The notes under the pieces are model-generated. The model was not told the DNA's origin, did not search any database, and saw only the letters and a program-made list of their open reading frames with translations. A DNA stretch of 64,000 nucleotides from Shewanella fodinae (lineage in GTDB: Bacteria > Pseudomonadota > Gammaproteobacteria > Enterobacterales > Shewanellaceae), in NCBI RefSeq assembly GCF_014651955.1, contig NZ_BMXW01000001.1, forward strand, positions 143,956 to 207,955, given 5' to 3'. Below, in pieces: positions 8,759 to 16,894 of this stretch (positions are counted from its first letter, which is position 1; each line of letters begins with the position of its first letter). Made by a program: the position numbers and the translations under genes.

Positions 8759-8835
8759 ACACACCTGAATTGACTTGTAAAATTTAAATCTCAGGACGCA
8801 TAAATCATTTAACAGATAACTTTCATGGAGTATTC

Positions 8836-9357
8836 ATGAGCGAGTATGCCACTAAAATTGCTGAATTAGATGATTCAGAACGTTGGATACCTAGCTTTGA
8901 GGGAGCATACGCTGTTGATAGTGATGGAAACCTAATCAGCTTCAAGAGAGGTAAAAAGCGCTATCTAATTGGCGGTTTGGATAAGGATGGTTACAGAAAA
9001 GCCATTCTATGTAACCAAGGGAATAGAACCTACATAAGGATATCAAGCGCTGTTGCCTTGGCATTTATAGGTGATAGACCTGAAGGTATGGTGGTGCGCC
9101 ACCTTGATGGTAACAAGTTGAATAACAAACCTGAAAATATTGAATACTCCACGCAAAAAGAAAATATCCACGATAAGTATGCTCACGGAACTATGCAGAT
9201 AGGTGAACGTCACTGGAAATCAAAGCTTACTGAAGAAGATGTTATCGCCATCAGGGAAAGCAAAAAACCAGCAACCCGCATTGCAAGAGAATTGGGTGTT
9301 TCAAAGTCAGCCATTGAACTTGCAAGAGCAGGGATAAATTGGAGTCATGTTAAATGA
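8836..9357 (+). CDS. NUMOD4/HNH homing-type endonuclease
   Basis: A 173-residue protein. Residues 15-60 carry a NUMOD4-type entry (ERWIPSFEGAYAVDSDGNLI). Residues 90-120 carry the HNH segment VVRHLDGNKLNNKPENIEYST. The end holds a small helix-turn-helix (TRIARELGVSKSAIELARAG) for target recognition. Such freestanding enzymes cut a site in DNA lacking them and spread with phages. It has its own leader of 77 bases and differs in layout from the overlapping genes around it, which suggests recent insertion. Confidence 0.85.
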   Translation: MSEYATKIAELDDSERWIPSFEGAYAVDSDGNLISFKRGKKRYLIGGLDKDGYRKAILCNQGNRTYIRISSAVALAFIGDRPEGMVVRHLDGNKLNNKPENIEYSTQKENIHDKYAHGTMQIGERHWKSKLTEEDVIAIRESKKPATRIARELGVSKSAIELARAGINWSHVK

Positions 9358-9446
9358 TTAAAAATAGCTACTGCTATATCAGCCGCGAACAGTTGAAAGC
9401 GGATGGTGAAACGATGATGCGGTTAATGAATAAGGAAGCGGCCTAA
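9354..9446 (+). CDS. Very small peptide, 30 residues
   Basis: ATG 9354 overlaps the stop of the HNH gene (ATGA) and opens 30 codons to TAA 9444-9446, reading MIKNSYCYISREQLKADGET and onward. Support is the stop-start overlap only. It could be a chance frame. Its end overlaps the end of the leftward gene at 9443 by four bases. Confidence 0.35.
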   Translation: MIKNSYCYISREQLKADGETMMRLMNKEAA

Positions 9447-9706
9447 TCATCTTTCATCTGCATAGGCATTATCTCTGTTTGAAACCGCACATGCTTTGCC
9501 AGCATGAAATCTTCACCTTTGTAGTTAATCACCGGGTACGCAAACGTTAGATACGCATCTTCACCGCAACTAGAGCATTGGTGCTGCCACTGCTTTGGGT
9601 TGCTGTGAATAACCCGGCCACCCTGCACTACCCGCATATAACCGCGCTTGCATTCATCGCACAGAAACTCAATTAGTTCCGCCTGTATTGGTTTGGTCTT
9701 TCTCAT
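9443..9706 (-). CDS. Zinc-ribbon hypothetical protein on the opposite strand
   Basis: An 87-residue product starting MRKTKPIQAELIEFLCDECK. CDEC (residues 16-19) and CSSC near 44-47 make one four-cysteine zinc ribbon. The longer frame up to 9769 adds 21 residues without support. It is the only leftward gene in the early region apart from the integrase. The start codon has no clear ribosome site. Function unknown; possibly DNA or RNA binding. Confidence 0.5.
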   Translation of the reverse strand: MRKTKPIQAELIEFLCDECKRGYMRVVQGGRVIHSNPKQWQHQCSSCGEDAYLTFAYPVINYKGEDFMLAKHVRFQTEIMPMQMKDD

Positions 9707-9760
9707 GGACCCGACTCGATGATTGCTTTTGACAAACTTTATCACGCACAGGGACACGCC

Positions 9761-9904
9761 ATGCAACAAGACGATGACGGAAAAATCGAGTGGTCGCTAA
9801 CAGCAATCTTGCTATCAGCAATTTTGATACTTGGTTATTGCGGATTGGTGGCTGTTGGTGTCGATGCTTGCGATTTATTAAGGTACATATATGAAAATTT
9901 ATGA
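9761..9904 (+). CDS. Small single-pass membrane protein
   Basis: From ATG 9761 the product has 47 residues: a charged N-terminus (MQQDDDGKIEW), then one hydrophobic segment LTAILLSAILILGYCGLVAV, then a short tail. A longer frame starts at 9719. It overlaps the methyltransferase start by 14 bases. Function unknown. Confidence 0.4.
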   Translation: MQQDDDGKIEWSLTAILLSAILILGYCGLVAVGVDACDLLRYIYENL

Positions 9905-10970
9905 AAGACAAGATCAATTACCACTTGGCTATTATCCAGTTGATGGCTGCCGTGTGCTGATTGGTGACTGTATCGAGCAAATGCGGCAGTTACCGGCTCA
10001 GTCTGTCCATTGCTGCGTTACTAGCCCGCCATATTATGGCCTGCGTGATTACGGCGTAGATGGTCAGATTGGGCTGGAGCCAACGCCGGAAGAGTTCATT
10101 CAAAAGCTGGTTGCAGTATTCCGCGAGGTTCGTCGCGTTCTACGTGATGATGGGACACTTTGGGTGAATATTGGGGATAGTTATGCCCGTAGAGGAGGTA
10201 CTGACAAGAACATCAGCAGCACAGGTAAGGTAGGTAACACCTTAAAGACTCTTGACCATCTTCCAGATAGAAAACAACAGCCGCCGGCAGGAACCAAAGA
10301 AAAAGACCTGCTTGGTATTCCGTGGATGCTCGCTTTCGCCCTCCGAGAAGATGGCTGGTATCTACGGCAGGACATTATCTGGAACAAGCCAAATGCAATG
10401 CCTGAAAGTGTTCGTGACCGCTGCACAAAAGCGCATGAGTACATGTTCTTGCTGTCGAAATCAAAGCGCTATTACTTCGATCATGAAGCCATCAAAGAGC
10501 CTGCTGCCAGTAATAGAACAATTGGTACCGGAGTTGGCTGGAATACAACAAGCAAAAATGATCATCGTGATAATCGTGCGGATAGAACCCGCTCTCGCCG
10601 AGACTCGTTCAAGCGTGAAGGCAGCAAGCGAGAACAACAAATCCCTGGGCAGAACTATGGGACGCATCGCAATGAGCGTGAAGAATCTGCATGGGATTTA
10701 TCAACTCGTAATAAGCGCAGCGTCTGGAATGTGGCAACACGCGGCTATAAAGAGGCGCACTTTGCTACTTTCCCACCGGCACTAATCGAGCCGTGTATTC
10801 TGGCTGGCAGTCCAGTGGGTGGAACCGTGCTTGACCCATTTGGCGGAAGCGGCACCACCGCCGGTGTTGCGCTTGCAAATGGCCGCAACGCCATCCTATG
10901 CGAACTCAATAATGAATATGCCGAGCTGATGCCGTCACGCATCAAGAGCATCTATAGCGATGCCGCCTAA
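9891..10970 (+). CDS. DNA methyltransferase, beta class (N4-cytosine or N6-adenine)
   Basis: A 359-residue enzyme. The catalytic motif TSPPY is at residues 44-48. The S-adenosylmethionine motif LDPFGGSGTTAG is near 315-325, followed by NAILCELNNEYAEL. Motif order (IV before I) places it in the beta class. SPPY is more usual for N4-cytosine enzymes, but N6-adenine activity cannot be excluded. The middle (residues 200-260) is a long arginine-rich insert that may be the target-recognition part. No obvious cognate endonuclease is adjacent, so an orphan phage methyltransferase protecting the genome is likely. Confidence 0.85.
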   Translation: MKIYERQDQLPLGYYPVDGCRVLIGDCIEQMRQLPAQSVHCCVTSPPYYGLRDYGVDGQIGLEPTPEEFIQKLVAVFREVRRVLRDDGTLWVNIGDSYARRGGTDKNISSTGKVGNTLKTLDHLPDRKQQPPAGTKEKDLLGIPWMLAFALREDGWYLRQDIIWNKPNAMPESVRDRCTKAHEYMFLLSKSKRYYFDHEAIKEPAASNRTIGTGVGWNTTSKNDHRDNRADRTRSRRDSFKREGSKREQQIPGQNYGTHRNEREESAWDLSTRNKRSVWNVATRGYKEAHFATFPPALIEPCILAGSPVGGTVLDPFGGSGTTAGVALANGRNAILCELNNEYAELMPSRIKSIYSDAA

Positions 10971-10979
10971 GGAGTAATG

Positions 10980-11453
10980 ATGAAAATTTCTGATGAAGAA
11001 CTGCTGCGGATCATTTGGCACAACCAATTGATGCTAGCAACCGAAGCGGTGCTTTGTGAGTACGTGGGTGAGCGTGTCGGATTAGTCAATATCGATGACT
11101 ATTTCTGGATGCACAAAGCCATGTATTTGCTGCTCAATGAGCGCCATAAACTGCATGCACAGATTGGTGACCAGCAACTGCTCTACAGGCTGCACGAACT
11201 AGCCAGACAGCAACGCATTGTAATCGACCGCTACCGGCGGTCTTTTTACATCGACTCCCATACTGCGCGTGAGGCCGTGCGCTGCGCATGGGAATTCTAC
11301 TTCCGCTCTGGGATACCAGAGGGATATGACGCTGACAACCGCTGCATGCGAACAGCAACAGTGCCCTATCTCAACGCGCTTAAATCATCCTGCCAGCGCC
11401 ACATCATGCAGCGCTTTGGTGATATCAGTTTGCAGTCGCTAAAAGCGGCTTAG
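10980..11453 (+). CDS. Hypothetical phage protein
   Basis: A 157-residue basic protein. I take ATG 10980, five bases from GGAG, rather than 10977, which is too close. It is rich in His, Arg and Tyr (LHELARQQRIVIDRYRRSFY) with no membrane segment or metal site. It follows the methyltransferase by nine bases. No family recognised. Confidence 0.55.
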   Translation: MKISDEELLRIIWHNQLMLATEAVLCEYVGERVGLVNIDDYFWMHKAMYLLLNERHKLHAQIGDQQLLYRLHELARQQRIVIDRYRRSFYIDSHTAREAVRCAWEFYFRSGIPEGYDADNRCMRTATVPYLNALKSSCQRHIMQRFGDISLQSLKAA

Positions 11454-11461
11454 GAGTTAGT

Positions 11462-11704
11462 ATGAAAAACACATTGATGGACCTGAATAATCACCTTTTT
11501 GCTCAGATTGAACGTTTAGGTGACGAAAATCTAACTGGTGATGCGCTTAAGCAGGAAATCGAACGTACCAAGGCCGTTACTTCGGTAGCGTCTCAGATAG
11601 TATCTAACGGCCGCTTAGCACTCGATGCTCAAATGGCAATTGGTAGCACTCTGAGAGAAGGCCAACTCCCTAAAATGCTGGAGAACAAAGATGCCAAGGT
11701 TTAA
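11462..11704 (+). CDS. Hypothetical phage protein
   Basis: An 80-residue helical protein, AGGAGT before the ATG. It contains HLFAQIERLGDENLTGDALK and KAVTSVASQIVSNGRLALDA. The second stretch is common in small phage proteins of unknown role located near HNH genes. It overlaps the following HNH gene by 14 bases. Confidence 0.6.
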   Translation: MKNTLMDLNNHLFAQIERLGDENLTGDALKQEIERTKAVTSVASQIVSNGRLALDAQMAIGSTLREGQLPKMLENKDAKV

Positions 11705-12476
11705 GTATACCCAAGCGATGCTGAGTTTTCTAAGAGCGACATGGACTGAATACGACCTAGAACATACAACCAGTTTATTTAATTTCACTTTTGGCACCAG
11801 AAAATCTGAAGCACAAATCAAGTCAGCATTAAAAAATCACTCTATCAAGTGCGGTCGCACTCATGGCGAAATAAATAAAGGAAAGCTCAGAAGTTTCACT
11901 AATGAGCAAAAAGCGTGGATTGAAAAACAATATCGTGTGATGTCGATTAGTGCATTAACCGCCGAATTTAACTTTCAATTTTGCGCATCGAAAACAGAAA
12001 AGCAAATACGTGCCTTCACCCGTAATCATAGTATCAAATCAGGAAGAACTGGCCGCTTTGAATCTGGTCATGAGACATGGAATAAAGGGACCAACTTCTG
12101 TGCCGGCGGGAACGCTGCGAAAACCAGATTCAAGAAAGGACATATCCCAGCTAATCATAAACCTATTGGTTCAGAGCGAATCGACACCAAGGATGGATAT
12201 GTGATGGTAAAGGTGGCAGAGCCACGCACATGGCGACTTAAACACATTGTTGTCTGGGAGCAGCATAACGGCAAGCTTCCAGATGGTCATGTGATTTGGT
12301 TTATAGATAACGACCGTACAAATTGCAGTATTGAGAATCTGATGTTGGTAACCCAAGGAGAAAATGCCGTAACGAATAAATTCGGCCTTGGGCGAGCAGC
12401 TCCGCAAGATAAAACAACAGTGCAACTGATTGCCAAAACAAGAATTAAGGCCAGAGAACGGAGAAATAACCTATGA
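11691..12476 (+). CDS. HNH endonuclease with N-terminal helical DNA-binding region
   Basis: A 261-residue protein. Residues 1-110 hold two similar helix-turn-helix-like repeats (FTFGTRKSEAQIKSALKNHS and FQFCASKTEKQIRAFTRNHS), each followed by IK(C/S)GR(T). The HNH domain is at about 180-225: LKHIVVWEQHNGKLPDGHVI, FIDNDRTNCSIENLMLVT. This is the phage freestanding homing-endonuclease pattern. It is the second HNH gene in the region and unrelated in its N-terminus to the first. Confidence 0.8.
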   Translation: MPRFKYTQAMLSFLRATWTEYDLEHTTSLFNFTFGTRKSEAQIKSALKNHSIKCGRTHGEINKGKLRSFTNEQKAWIEKQYRVMSISALTAEFNFQFCASKTEKQIRAFTRNHSIKSGRTGRFESGHETWNKGTNFCAGGNAAKTRFKKGHIPANHKPIGSERIDTKDGYVMVKVAEPRTWRLKHIVVWEQHNGKLPDGHVIWFIDNDRTNCSIENLMLVTQGENAVTNKFGLGRAAPQDKTTVQLIAKTRIKARERRNNL

Positions 12477-12793
12477 CAGACACAAAAACCATGGTTACGG
12501 CACTTAACGTCATCGCTGACGAGCTTCAAGCGATGGAAGGCACAGTTCAGGCCCAGTGCGTACGTGATGCTGCGGTTAAGTTAGCCGATATGCAGAAAAC
12601 AATCGAGCAACTGATAGCTGGAAATGTTCCTGATGGATGGAAGCTGGTGCCGATTTAACCAACAGAAGAAATGCGTGAAGCGTTCCATATTGCTAATGAA
12701 GAATATGAGAATGGTAGAGGGTGGTCACCAGATCATCAATGGAATGCGATGTTATCGGCAGCGCCAGAACAGTTTCTTAAGGATGGTGAGTGA
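12473..12793 (+). pseudogene. Phage protein gene split by an in-frame TAA
   Basis: From ATG 12473 the frame reads 61 codons to VPDGWKLVPI and a TAA at 12656-12658. It then stays open in the same frame (PTEEMREAFHIANEEYENGR and onward) to TGA 12791-12793. Phage proteins ending with GWKLVP-(I/V)-E-PT-EEM...MLSAAPE are familiar, so the TAA stands where a glutamate codon (GAA) is expected: a single G-to-T change. The downstream part also ends in overlap with the next ATG. Either it is a broken gene or a shortened 61-residue product is made. Confidence 0.7.
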
Positions 12794-13107
12794 TGTCACT
12801 AACACCAGAGCAATGCATCGACAGAAACATAGAAGCTATTTTGTCGAAGATAAAAATATCTGAAAGAGTTGGTGCCATTGGTCCAACACATATTCAAAGA
12901 ATCCTGCGCATTGGATACAACCAAGCATGCTATACGCTAGATGAAATGCAGCGGCGTGGATTGATTAAGAATAATAAACCTTGGAATTACGAGTGGGTTG
13001 TCATTCCTGGAAGAAAATGTGTCTCGCCTATTTGTTGGAACTGCAGCGGCACCGGATTCGATAAAGACGGGAAAGAATGCACTTTCAATAATCAACCGCC
13101 TTTCTAA
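12793..13107 (+). CDS. FtsK-gamma-like winged-helix protein with zinc knuckle (tentative)
   Basis: A 104-residue protein whose ATG overlaps the preceding TGA. Residues 25-60 (RVGAIGPTHIQRILRIGYNQ ACYTLDEMQRRGLI, in two parts) resemble the FtsK gamma winged helix, which has SLIQR..RIGYNRAARL. The end holds CVSPICWNCSGTG, a possible zinc knuckle. DNA binding is likely by resemblance. No motor domain is present, so it is not a translocase. It may act as a small regulator. Confidence 0.55.
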   Translation: MSLTPEQCIDRNIEAILSKIKISERVGAIGPTHIQRILRIGYNQACYTLDEMQRRGLIKNNKPWNYEWVVIPGRKCVSPICWNCSGTGFDKDGKECTFNNQPPF

Positions 13108-13123
13108 TTTCAAGAGGTGACTA

Positions 13124-13582
13124 ATGGCCTACGGAGAAAACACCAAAGTTTCGCAGATGGGCAGCATCAGCGAGATTGAACGAACACTCATGCGATATGG
13201 CGCCAGCGGTTTCATGTACGGCTGGCAGCATGATGCTGCTGCCGTCTGTTTCACTATGGCAAACCGTCAAATCAGGATAGCCGTTCCGCTGCCGAATAAA
13301 GACGATCCGCAATTCCGGCAAACAGAAACTGGCCGTGCCCGGGTAGAATCAGCCGCAATCAAAGAATGGGAGCAAGCATGCCGCCAGCGGTACCGTTCAC
13401 TGTCTCTTATCATAAAAGCAAAATTGGAGGCGATTGAAGTAGGAATCCGCACATTCGATGAAGAATTTATGGCTGATATCGTACTCACCGGCGGCCGCAC
13501 GATTGGACAGCAGTTGTTACCAGGCATTGACCACGCAATCAGCAGCGGTTCACTACCGCCGCTATTACCGAATTTGGATTGA
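13124..13582 (+). CDS. Hypothetical phage protein
   Basis: A 152-residue soluble protein starting MAYGENTKVSQMGSISEIER and containing TLMRYGASGFMYGWQHDAAA. This N-terminal block recurs in phages of many hosts as I remember it, with no assigned function. RBS AGAGGTG precedes the ATG. The C-terminus is unremarkable. Confidence 0.65.
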   Translation: MAYGENTKVSQMGSISEIERTLMRYGASGFMYGWQHDAAAVCFTMANRQIRIAVPLPNKDDPQFRQTETGRARVESAAIKEWEQACRQRYRSLSLIIKAKLEAIEVGIRTFDEEFMADIVLTGGRTIGQQLLPGIDHAISSGSLPPLLPNLD

Positions 13583-13598
13583 GTTATAGGAGCTGATG

Positions 13599-13847
13599 AT
13601 GGGTTTATATTGTGGTTTTGATGTTCAGGCAATGCTGAATTTCATGAGCGAAAATGACACCAAAATAGAGCTTGAATGCATCGGATTCAGGAAATGGCGC
13701 TTATATGGATTATCAGATAAACATGGTGAATTTGATAACGAAGGGACTTTGTTCAGCGTTGTTATGCAAGCGTTTCAACCTTTTCTTCAAGAAGCAAAAG
13801 CCGATCGCGAAAGGTTTCACCAAAAATTTAATTCAATCTTGGAGTGA
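13599..13847 (+). CDS. Hypothetical phage protein
   Basis: An 82-residue acidic protein. ATG 13599 is preferred to 13596 because of its six-base distance from TAGGAG. It reads MGLYCGFDVQAMLNFMSEND and ends in a charged helix. No family recognised. It lies directly before the excisionase-like gene. Confidence 0.5.
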   Translation: MGLYCGFDVQAMLNFMSENDTKIELECIGFRKWRLYGLSDKHGEFDNEGTLFSVVMQAFQPFLQEAKADRERFHQKFNSILE

Positions 13848-13850
13848 GTT

Positions 13851-14057
13851 ATGGCAGGTGTCAATCAAGACCAATTACCTTTAAACGAACCGATGTTTTT
13901 GAACACCAAGCAAGTACTGGCCCGTTATGGGATCAACTCTGCTGCCACGCTATGGAACTGGCGCCAAACATTGGGATTCCCAAAACCGATCCACAACGGA
14001 CGCCATTACGACCGCAGGCAATTAGATGAATGGGACCAGAAGCAAAGAGCCGCTTAG
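13851..14057 (+). CDS. AlpA/excisionase-like helix-turn-helix protein
   Basis: A 68-residue protein. Residues 15-60 (MFLNTKQVLARYGINSAATL, then WNWRQTLGFPKPIHNGRHYD) match the AlpA/MerR-like small winged helix used by excisionases and prophage regulators, ending RRQLDEWDQKQ. It probably binds repeats near the integrase and favours excision or controls int. It is the last rightward gene and overlaps the 3' end of the convergent integrase by 4 bases. Confidence 0.8.
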   Translation: MAGVNQDQLPLNEPMFLNTKQVLARYGINSAATLWNWRQTLGFPKPIHNGRHYDRRQLDEWDQKQRAA

Positions 14058-15259
14058 GCTCTATGCAAAAAAGCAATTTTGCTGTCCCCATCTACAGCCA
14101 ATAAGACTTTCTCTGACCATAGCTGATAAGCCTTGCTCTGCTCTTCCAGCCAATCATGTTTGTTATACACTGCCATCACGCCGCCGAGAACGTGCCCCAG
14201 CATTTTTTCGGTAACGTGCGGCAATACTCCAGCTTCAGATAGCCTGGTCGAAACTGTGCGGCGAAAATCGTGAATACGCCAATCAGGGATACCTACCCGC
14301 GGTTTAATCTCTCTCACCAGCTTGTTCACTGACTGAATACCCAAATGCTTTGTAAAGTCGTTAGGCGCTGGGAATGTCCATTCAGAACTATACAAACGCC
14401 ACTGCACTTTTAGTATCGAAAGTAAAGCATCACTGATTGGCCGCCGAATAGGTAAGTTGGTTTTGCTGTTCTCGATAGGTACAGTCCAGATCATCGACTC
14501 TAAATCAAAGTCAGTACGCTTCGATTTGAGTAATTCTGATATCCTGGCCCCAGTAAGCTGACAGCATTTAATAGCATTGGTAATAGTTGGAGTCGCGCGT
14601 GACTTATCCAGCTCTCGCCAGATTTTACCGCACTCAATCAGTGTGAGAACCCTGTTGCCAACGGCTGACGTTTCACCAATGTCGGTAACTCGCAGTTGCA
14701 ATACATCGACAGAGGTGATCATTTGCCGGCGCACACACCAGTTGAGTACCGTTTTTAACTGCTTGAGTATCGCGCCTGCTGTAACTGGGCTGATTACGGC
14801 CTTTTTGTCAAAGAAGTCTATCCACTCGCCAAGCCGGATGCTTTCTACCCTTCTATTCTCAAAGGCTTCATACAAGTGGGCGTTAAATGCAGAAAGGTAA
14901 GTTGCCTGTGTGCCTGGCTTAAGTCCTGCGGCCCTGACCTTCATGAACTGCTCGCAACATTCACGCACTGTTGCACCAGTTTGGAAGTTACGCTGTTGCC
15001 AGTGAACACGCGGGTCTATACCATTGGCTAATGCATTCCTTAACTCTGGCACCAACTTTCTAGCATCTGCCAGTTTCAGATCTGGATAGCGGCCAAGCGT
15101 TAAACGCGCCGGGCGTCCATCATATCTAAACCGATATTGCCAAATGATTGTTCCGGCTGGGGTAACCCTGACACTCAAGCCATCGCGATCGGCCAATTCT
15201 GGTTTTCCTGAATATGGTTTCCCAAAAATTGCGCGTAACTGTGTGTCAGATAAGGACAT
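14054..15259 (-). CDS. int: Tyrosine site-specific integrase
   Basis: A 401-residue recombinase starting MSLSDTQLRAIFGKPYSGKP at 15259; the frame is open to 15331 but the extra residues are unlike the family. Residues 1-90 are the DUF4102-type arm-binding domain (ELADRDGLSVRVTPAGT, RLTLGRYPDLKLADAR). Residues 98-185 are the core-binding domain. The catalytic domain carries R239 (TGARISEL), H330 and R333 (IHDFRR), H356 (LGH) and Y365 (VYNKHDW). It would integrate the element into a chromosomal site. Its promoter lies in a stretch with three copies of a ten-base repeat. Confidence 0.93.
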   Translation of the reverse strand: MSLSDTQLRAIFGKPYSGKPELADRDGLSVRVTPAGTIIWQYRFRYDGRPARLTLGRYPDLKLADARKLVPELRNALANGIDPRVHWQQRNFQTGATVRECCEQFMKVRAAGLKPGTQATYLSAFNAHLYEAFENRRVESIRLGEWIDFFDKKAVISPVTAGAILKQLKTVLNWCVRRQMITSVDVLQLRVTDIGETSAVGNRVLTLIECGKIWRELDKSRATPTITNAIKCCQLTGARISELLKSKRTDFDLESMIWTVPIENSKTNLPIRRPISDALLSILKVQWRLYSSEWTFPAPNDFTKHLGIQSVNKLVREIKPRVGIPDWRIHDFRRTVSTRLSEAGVLPHVTEKMLGHVLGGVMAVYNKHDWLEEQSKAYQLWSEKVLLAVDGDSKIAFLHRA

Positions 15260-15269
15260 TTTAAAGAAC

Positions 15270-15333
15270 CTGTGTACATATTTTACCAAAGCATAGCGCC
15301 AAGATAGAAAGATGTACACAGATATGTACACAG
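15270..15333. repeat. Three copies of ATGTACACAG upstream of int
   Basis: The ten-mer ATGTACACAG occurs at 15312-15321 and 15324-15333 in direct orientation, and as its reverse complement CTGTGTACAT at 15270-15279. All three lie within 64 bases just upstream of the integrase start. Iterated motifs here are typical of arm-type integrase sites or excisionase/repressor operators. Which protein binds is not known. Confidence 0.6.
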
Positions 15334-15442
15334 AACGATGTGTAGCAAACTAAATGATATTGAATTGTTTTGGTTAGTAATAGTAAAAAATAATCAGTTA
15401 TTTCATGGTTTTAAAACAAAAAATAATGAGAAATGAATCATA

Positions 15443-16855
15443 ATGAAAAACAATGAATCGCACTTTATTTACTGGCACGATTATGAAACATTCGGGGCCA
15501 ATCCTTCTCGTGACAGACCTGCACAATTTGCCGGCATCCGTACCGATCTGGAACTCAATATTGTGGGAGAGCCAGATACATTTTATTGTCGTCTGGCCGA
15601 AGATTATTTACCCGCACCAGAAGCTATTCTTATTACCGGTATAACGCCGCAACTTGTTAACAGTAAAGGGTTGTTAGAAACCGAGTTTATGGCACGCATC
15701 AATAATATTTTTAGCGTTGCGAATACTTGTGTTGCTGGCTACAACTCCTTACGGTTTGATGACGAAGTTACCCGCTATGGCTTTTATCGCAACTTTATCG
15801 ATCCCTATGCCCGTGAATGGCGTAACGGTAACTCTCGTTGGGATATCATTGACTTAGTTCGTGCCTGCTACGCATTGCGGCCTGAGGGTATCAACTGGCC
15901 AGAGCGAGAAGATGGTAGTCCCAGTTTCAAACTGGAGCATCTGACACTAGCTAATGGTCTGGGACACGAAAAAGCCCATGATGCCATGTCAGATGTGTAC
16001 GCCACCATCGCCCTAGCGAGATTAATCCGCGAACATCAGCCCCGACTGTTTGATTACTATTTCGGTCTACGAAAAAAAACTGCGGTAGCAGATCAGCTAG
16101 ATGTGCTGAATATGACGCCACTCGTACATGTCAGCTCCAAAATCCCCGCCACTCAGGGCTGTACTACGCTAATAGCGCCGGTAACTTACCATCCGGTCAA
16201 CCGAAATGCGGTGATCTGCGTTAACCTCAATATGGATATCAGTCCACTGCTGGAGCTTGAGGTTAACGATATTCATCGGCGCATGTACACTGCCAGAGAA
16301 GATCTGAGCGAAGATGAATTGCCCATTCCGGTTAAGCTAGTCCACCTAAATAAGTGCCCTTTTATTGCGCCCACCAAAACCCTCAACGATGACCGTGCAG
16401 CAACATTGGGTATCGATAAAGCCTTTGCCCGTGAACAGTTCCGCAAGCTGCGGCAATCATCAGAATTACGCCAAAAACTGGTGGCGCTATATGAAATTGA
16501 ACATGAGGCGTCCATCACCGACCCTGATCGCATGTTATATAGCGGCGGATTTTTCTCCGATGCAGACCGCAATAAGATGGAGATAATTCGCAATACCGCA
16601 CCGCAGAATTTATCGGCACTTGACCTACAATTCGACGATGCAAGATTACCGGAAATGCTATTCCGATATCGGGCACGTAACTACCCTGCACTGTTGAACT
16701 ATCAGGAGAGTTTGCGTTGGCGGGAATTTTGTAAACAGCGACTGAGCGATCCTGACTATGTGCTCAGGCTAGAAAATCTAATGGAAGAAACTGCTGCAAA
16801 TGAAAGCAAACAGCAGTTACTAAAGGCCTTGGTACTTTACCTGCAGGCACTTTAG
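15443..16855 (+). CDS. sbcB: Exodeoxyribonuclease I
   Basis: A 470-residue enzyme that degrades single-stranded DNA 3' to 5' and acts in mismatch repair and recombination. The N-terminus reads FIYWHDYETFGANPSRDRPA, the DEDD-family exonuclease I motif. Later conserved blocks are RFDDEVTRYGFYRNFIDPYA, CYALRPEGINWPE, AHDAMSDVYATIALAR (DEDDh histidine) and LVHLNKCPF. Length is that of E. coli ExoI. The 100 bases before it are AT-rich and the ribosome site is weak. The neighbouring integrative element may have replaced its original upstream region. Confidence 0.96.
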   Translation: MKNNESHFIYWHDYETFGANPSRDRPAQFAGIRTDLELNIVGEPDTFYCRLAEDYLPAPEAILITGITPQLVNSKGLLETEFMARINNIFSVANTCVAGYNSLRFDDEVTRYGFYRNFIDPYAREWRNGNSRWDIIDLVRACYALRPEGINWPEREDGSPSFKLEHLTLANGLGHEKAHDAMSDVYATIALARLIREHQPRLFDYYFGLRKKTAVADQLDVLNMTPLVHVSSKIPATQGCTTLIAPVTYHPVNRNAVICVNLNMDISPLLELEVNDIHRRMYTAREDLSEDELPIPVKLVHLNKCPFIAPTKTLNDDRAATLGIDKAFAREQFRKLRQSSELRQKLVALYEIEHEASITDPDRMLYSGGFFSDADRNKMEIIRNTAPQNLSALDLQFDDARLPEMLFRYRARNYPALLNYQESLRWREFCKQRLSDPDYVLRLENLMEETAANESKQQLLKALVLYLQAL

Positions 16856-16894
16856 CTGCATGATTCGATATCCGCTCACCTATAGGAAAGACGG

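Larger units (their letters stand above)
1..15340. mobile_element. Integrase-end portion of a prophage or integrative element
   Basis: About 25 short, tightly packed rightward genes, many overlapping by 4 bases, run up to a convergent tyrosine integrase beside the housekeeping gene sbcB. Recognisable phage functions are RecE-like exonuclease, RecT, a DUF3268 zinc protein, a DNA methyltransferase, HNH endonucleases and an AlpA/excisionase-like protein. Packaging, head, tail and lysis genes and a repressor are not in the window, so the element extends to the left. The right limit is only inferred: the integrase promoter region ends near 15,340 and sbcB starts at 15,443. No attachment core can be fixed without the left end. 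Confidence 0.85.
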
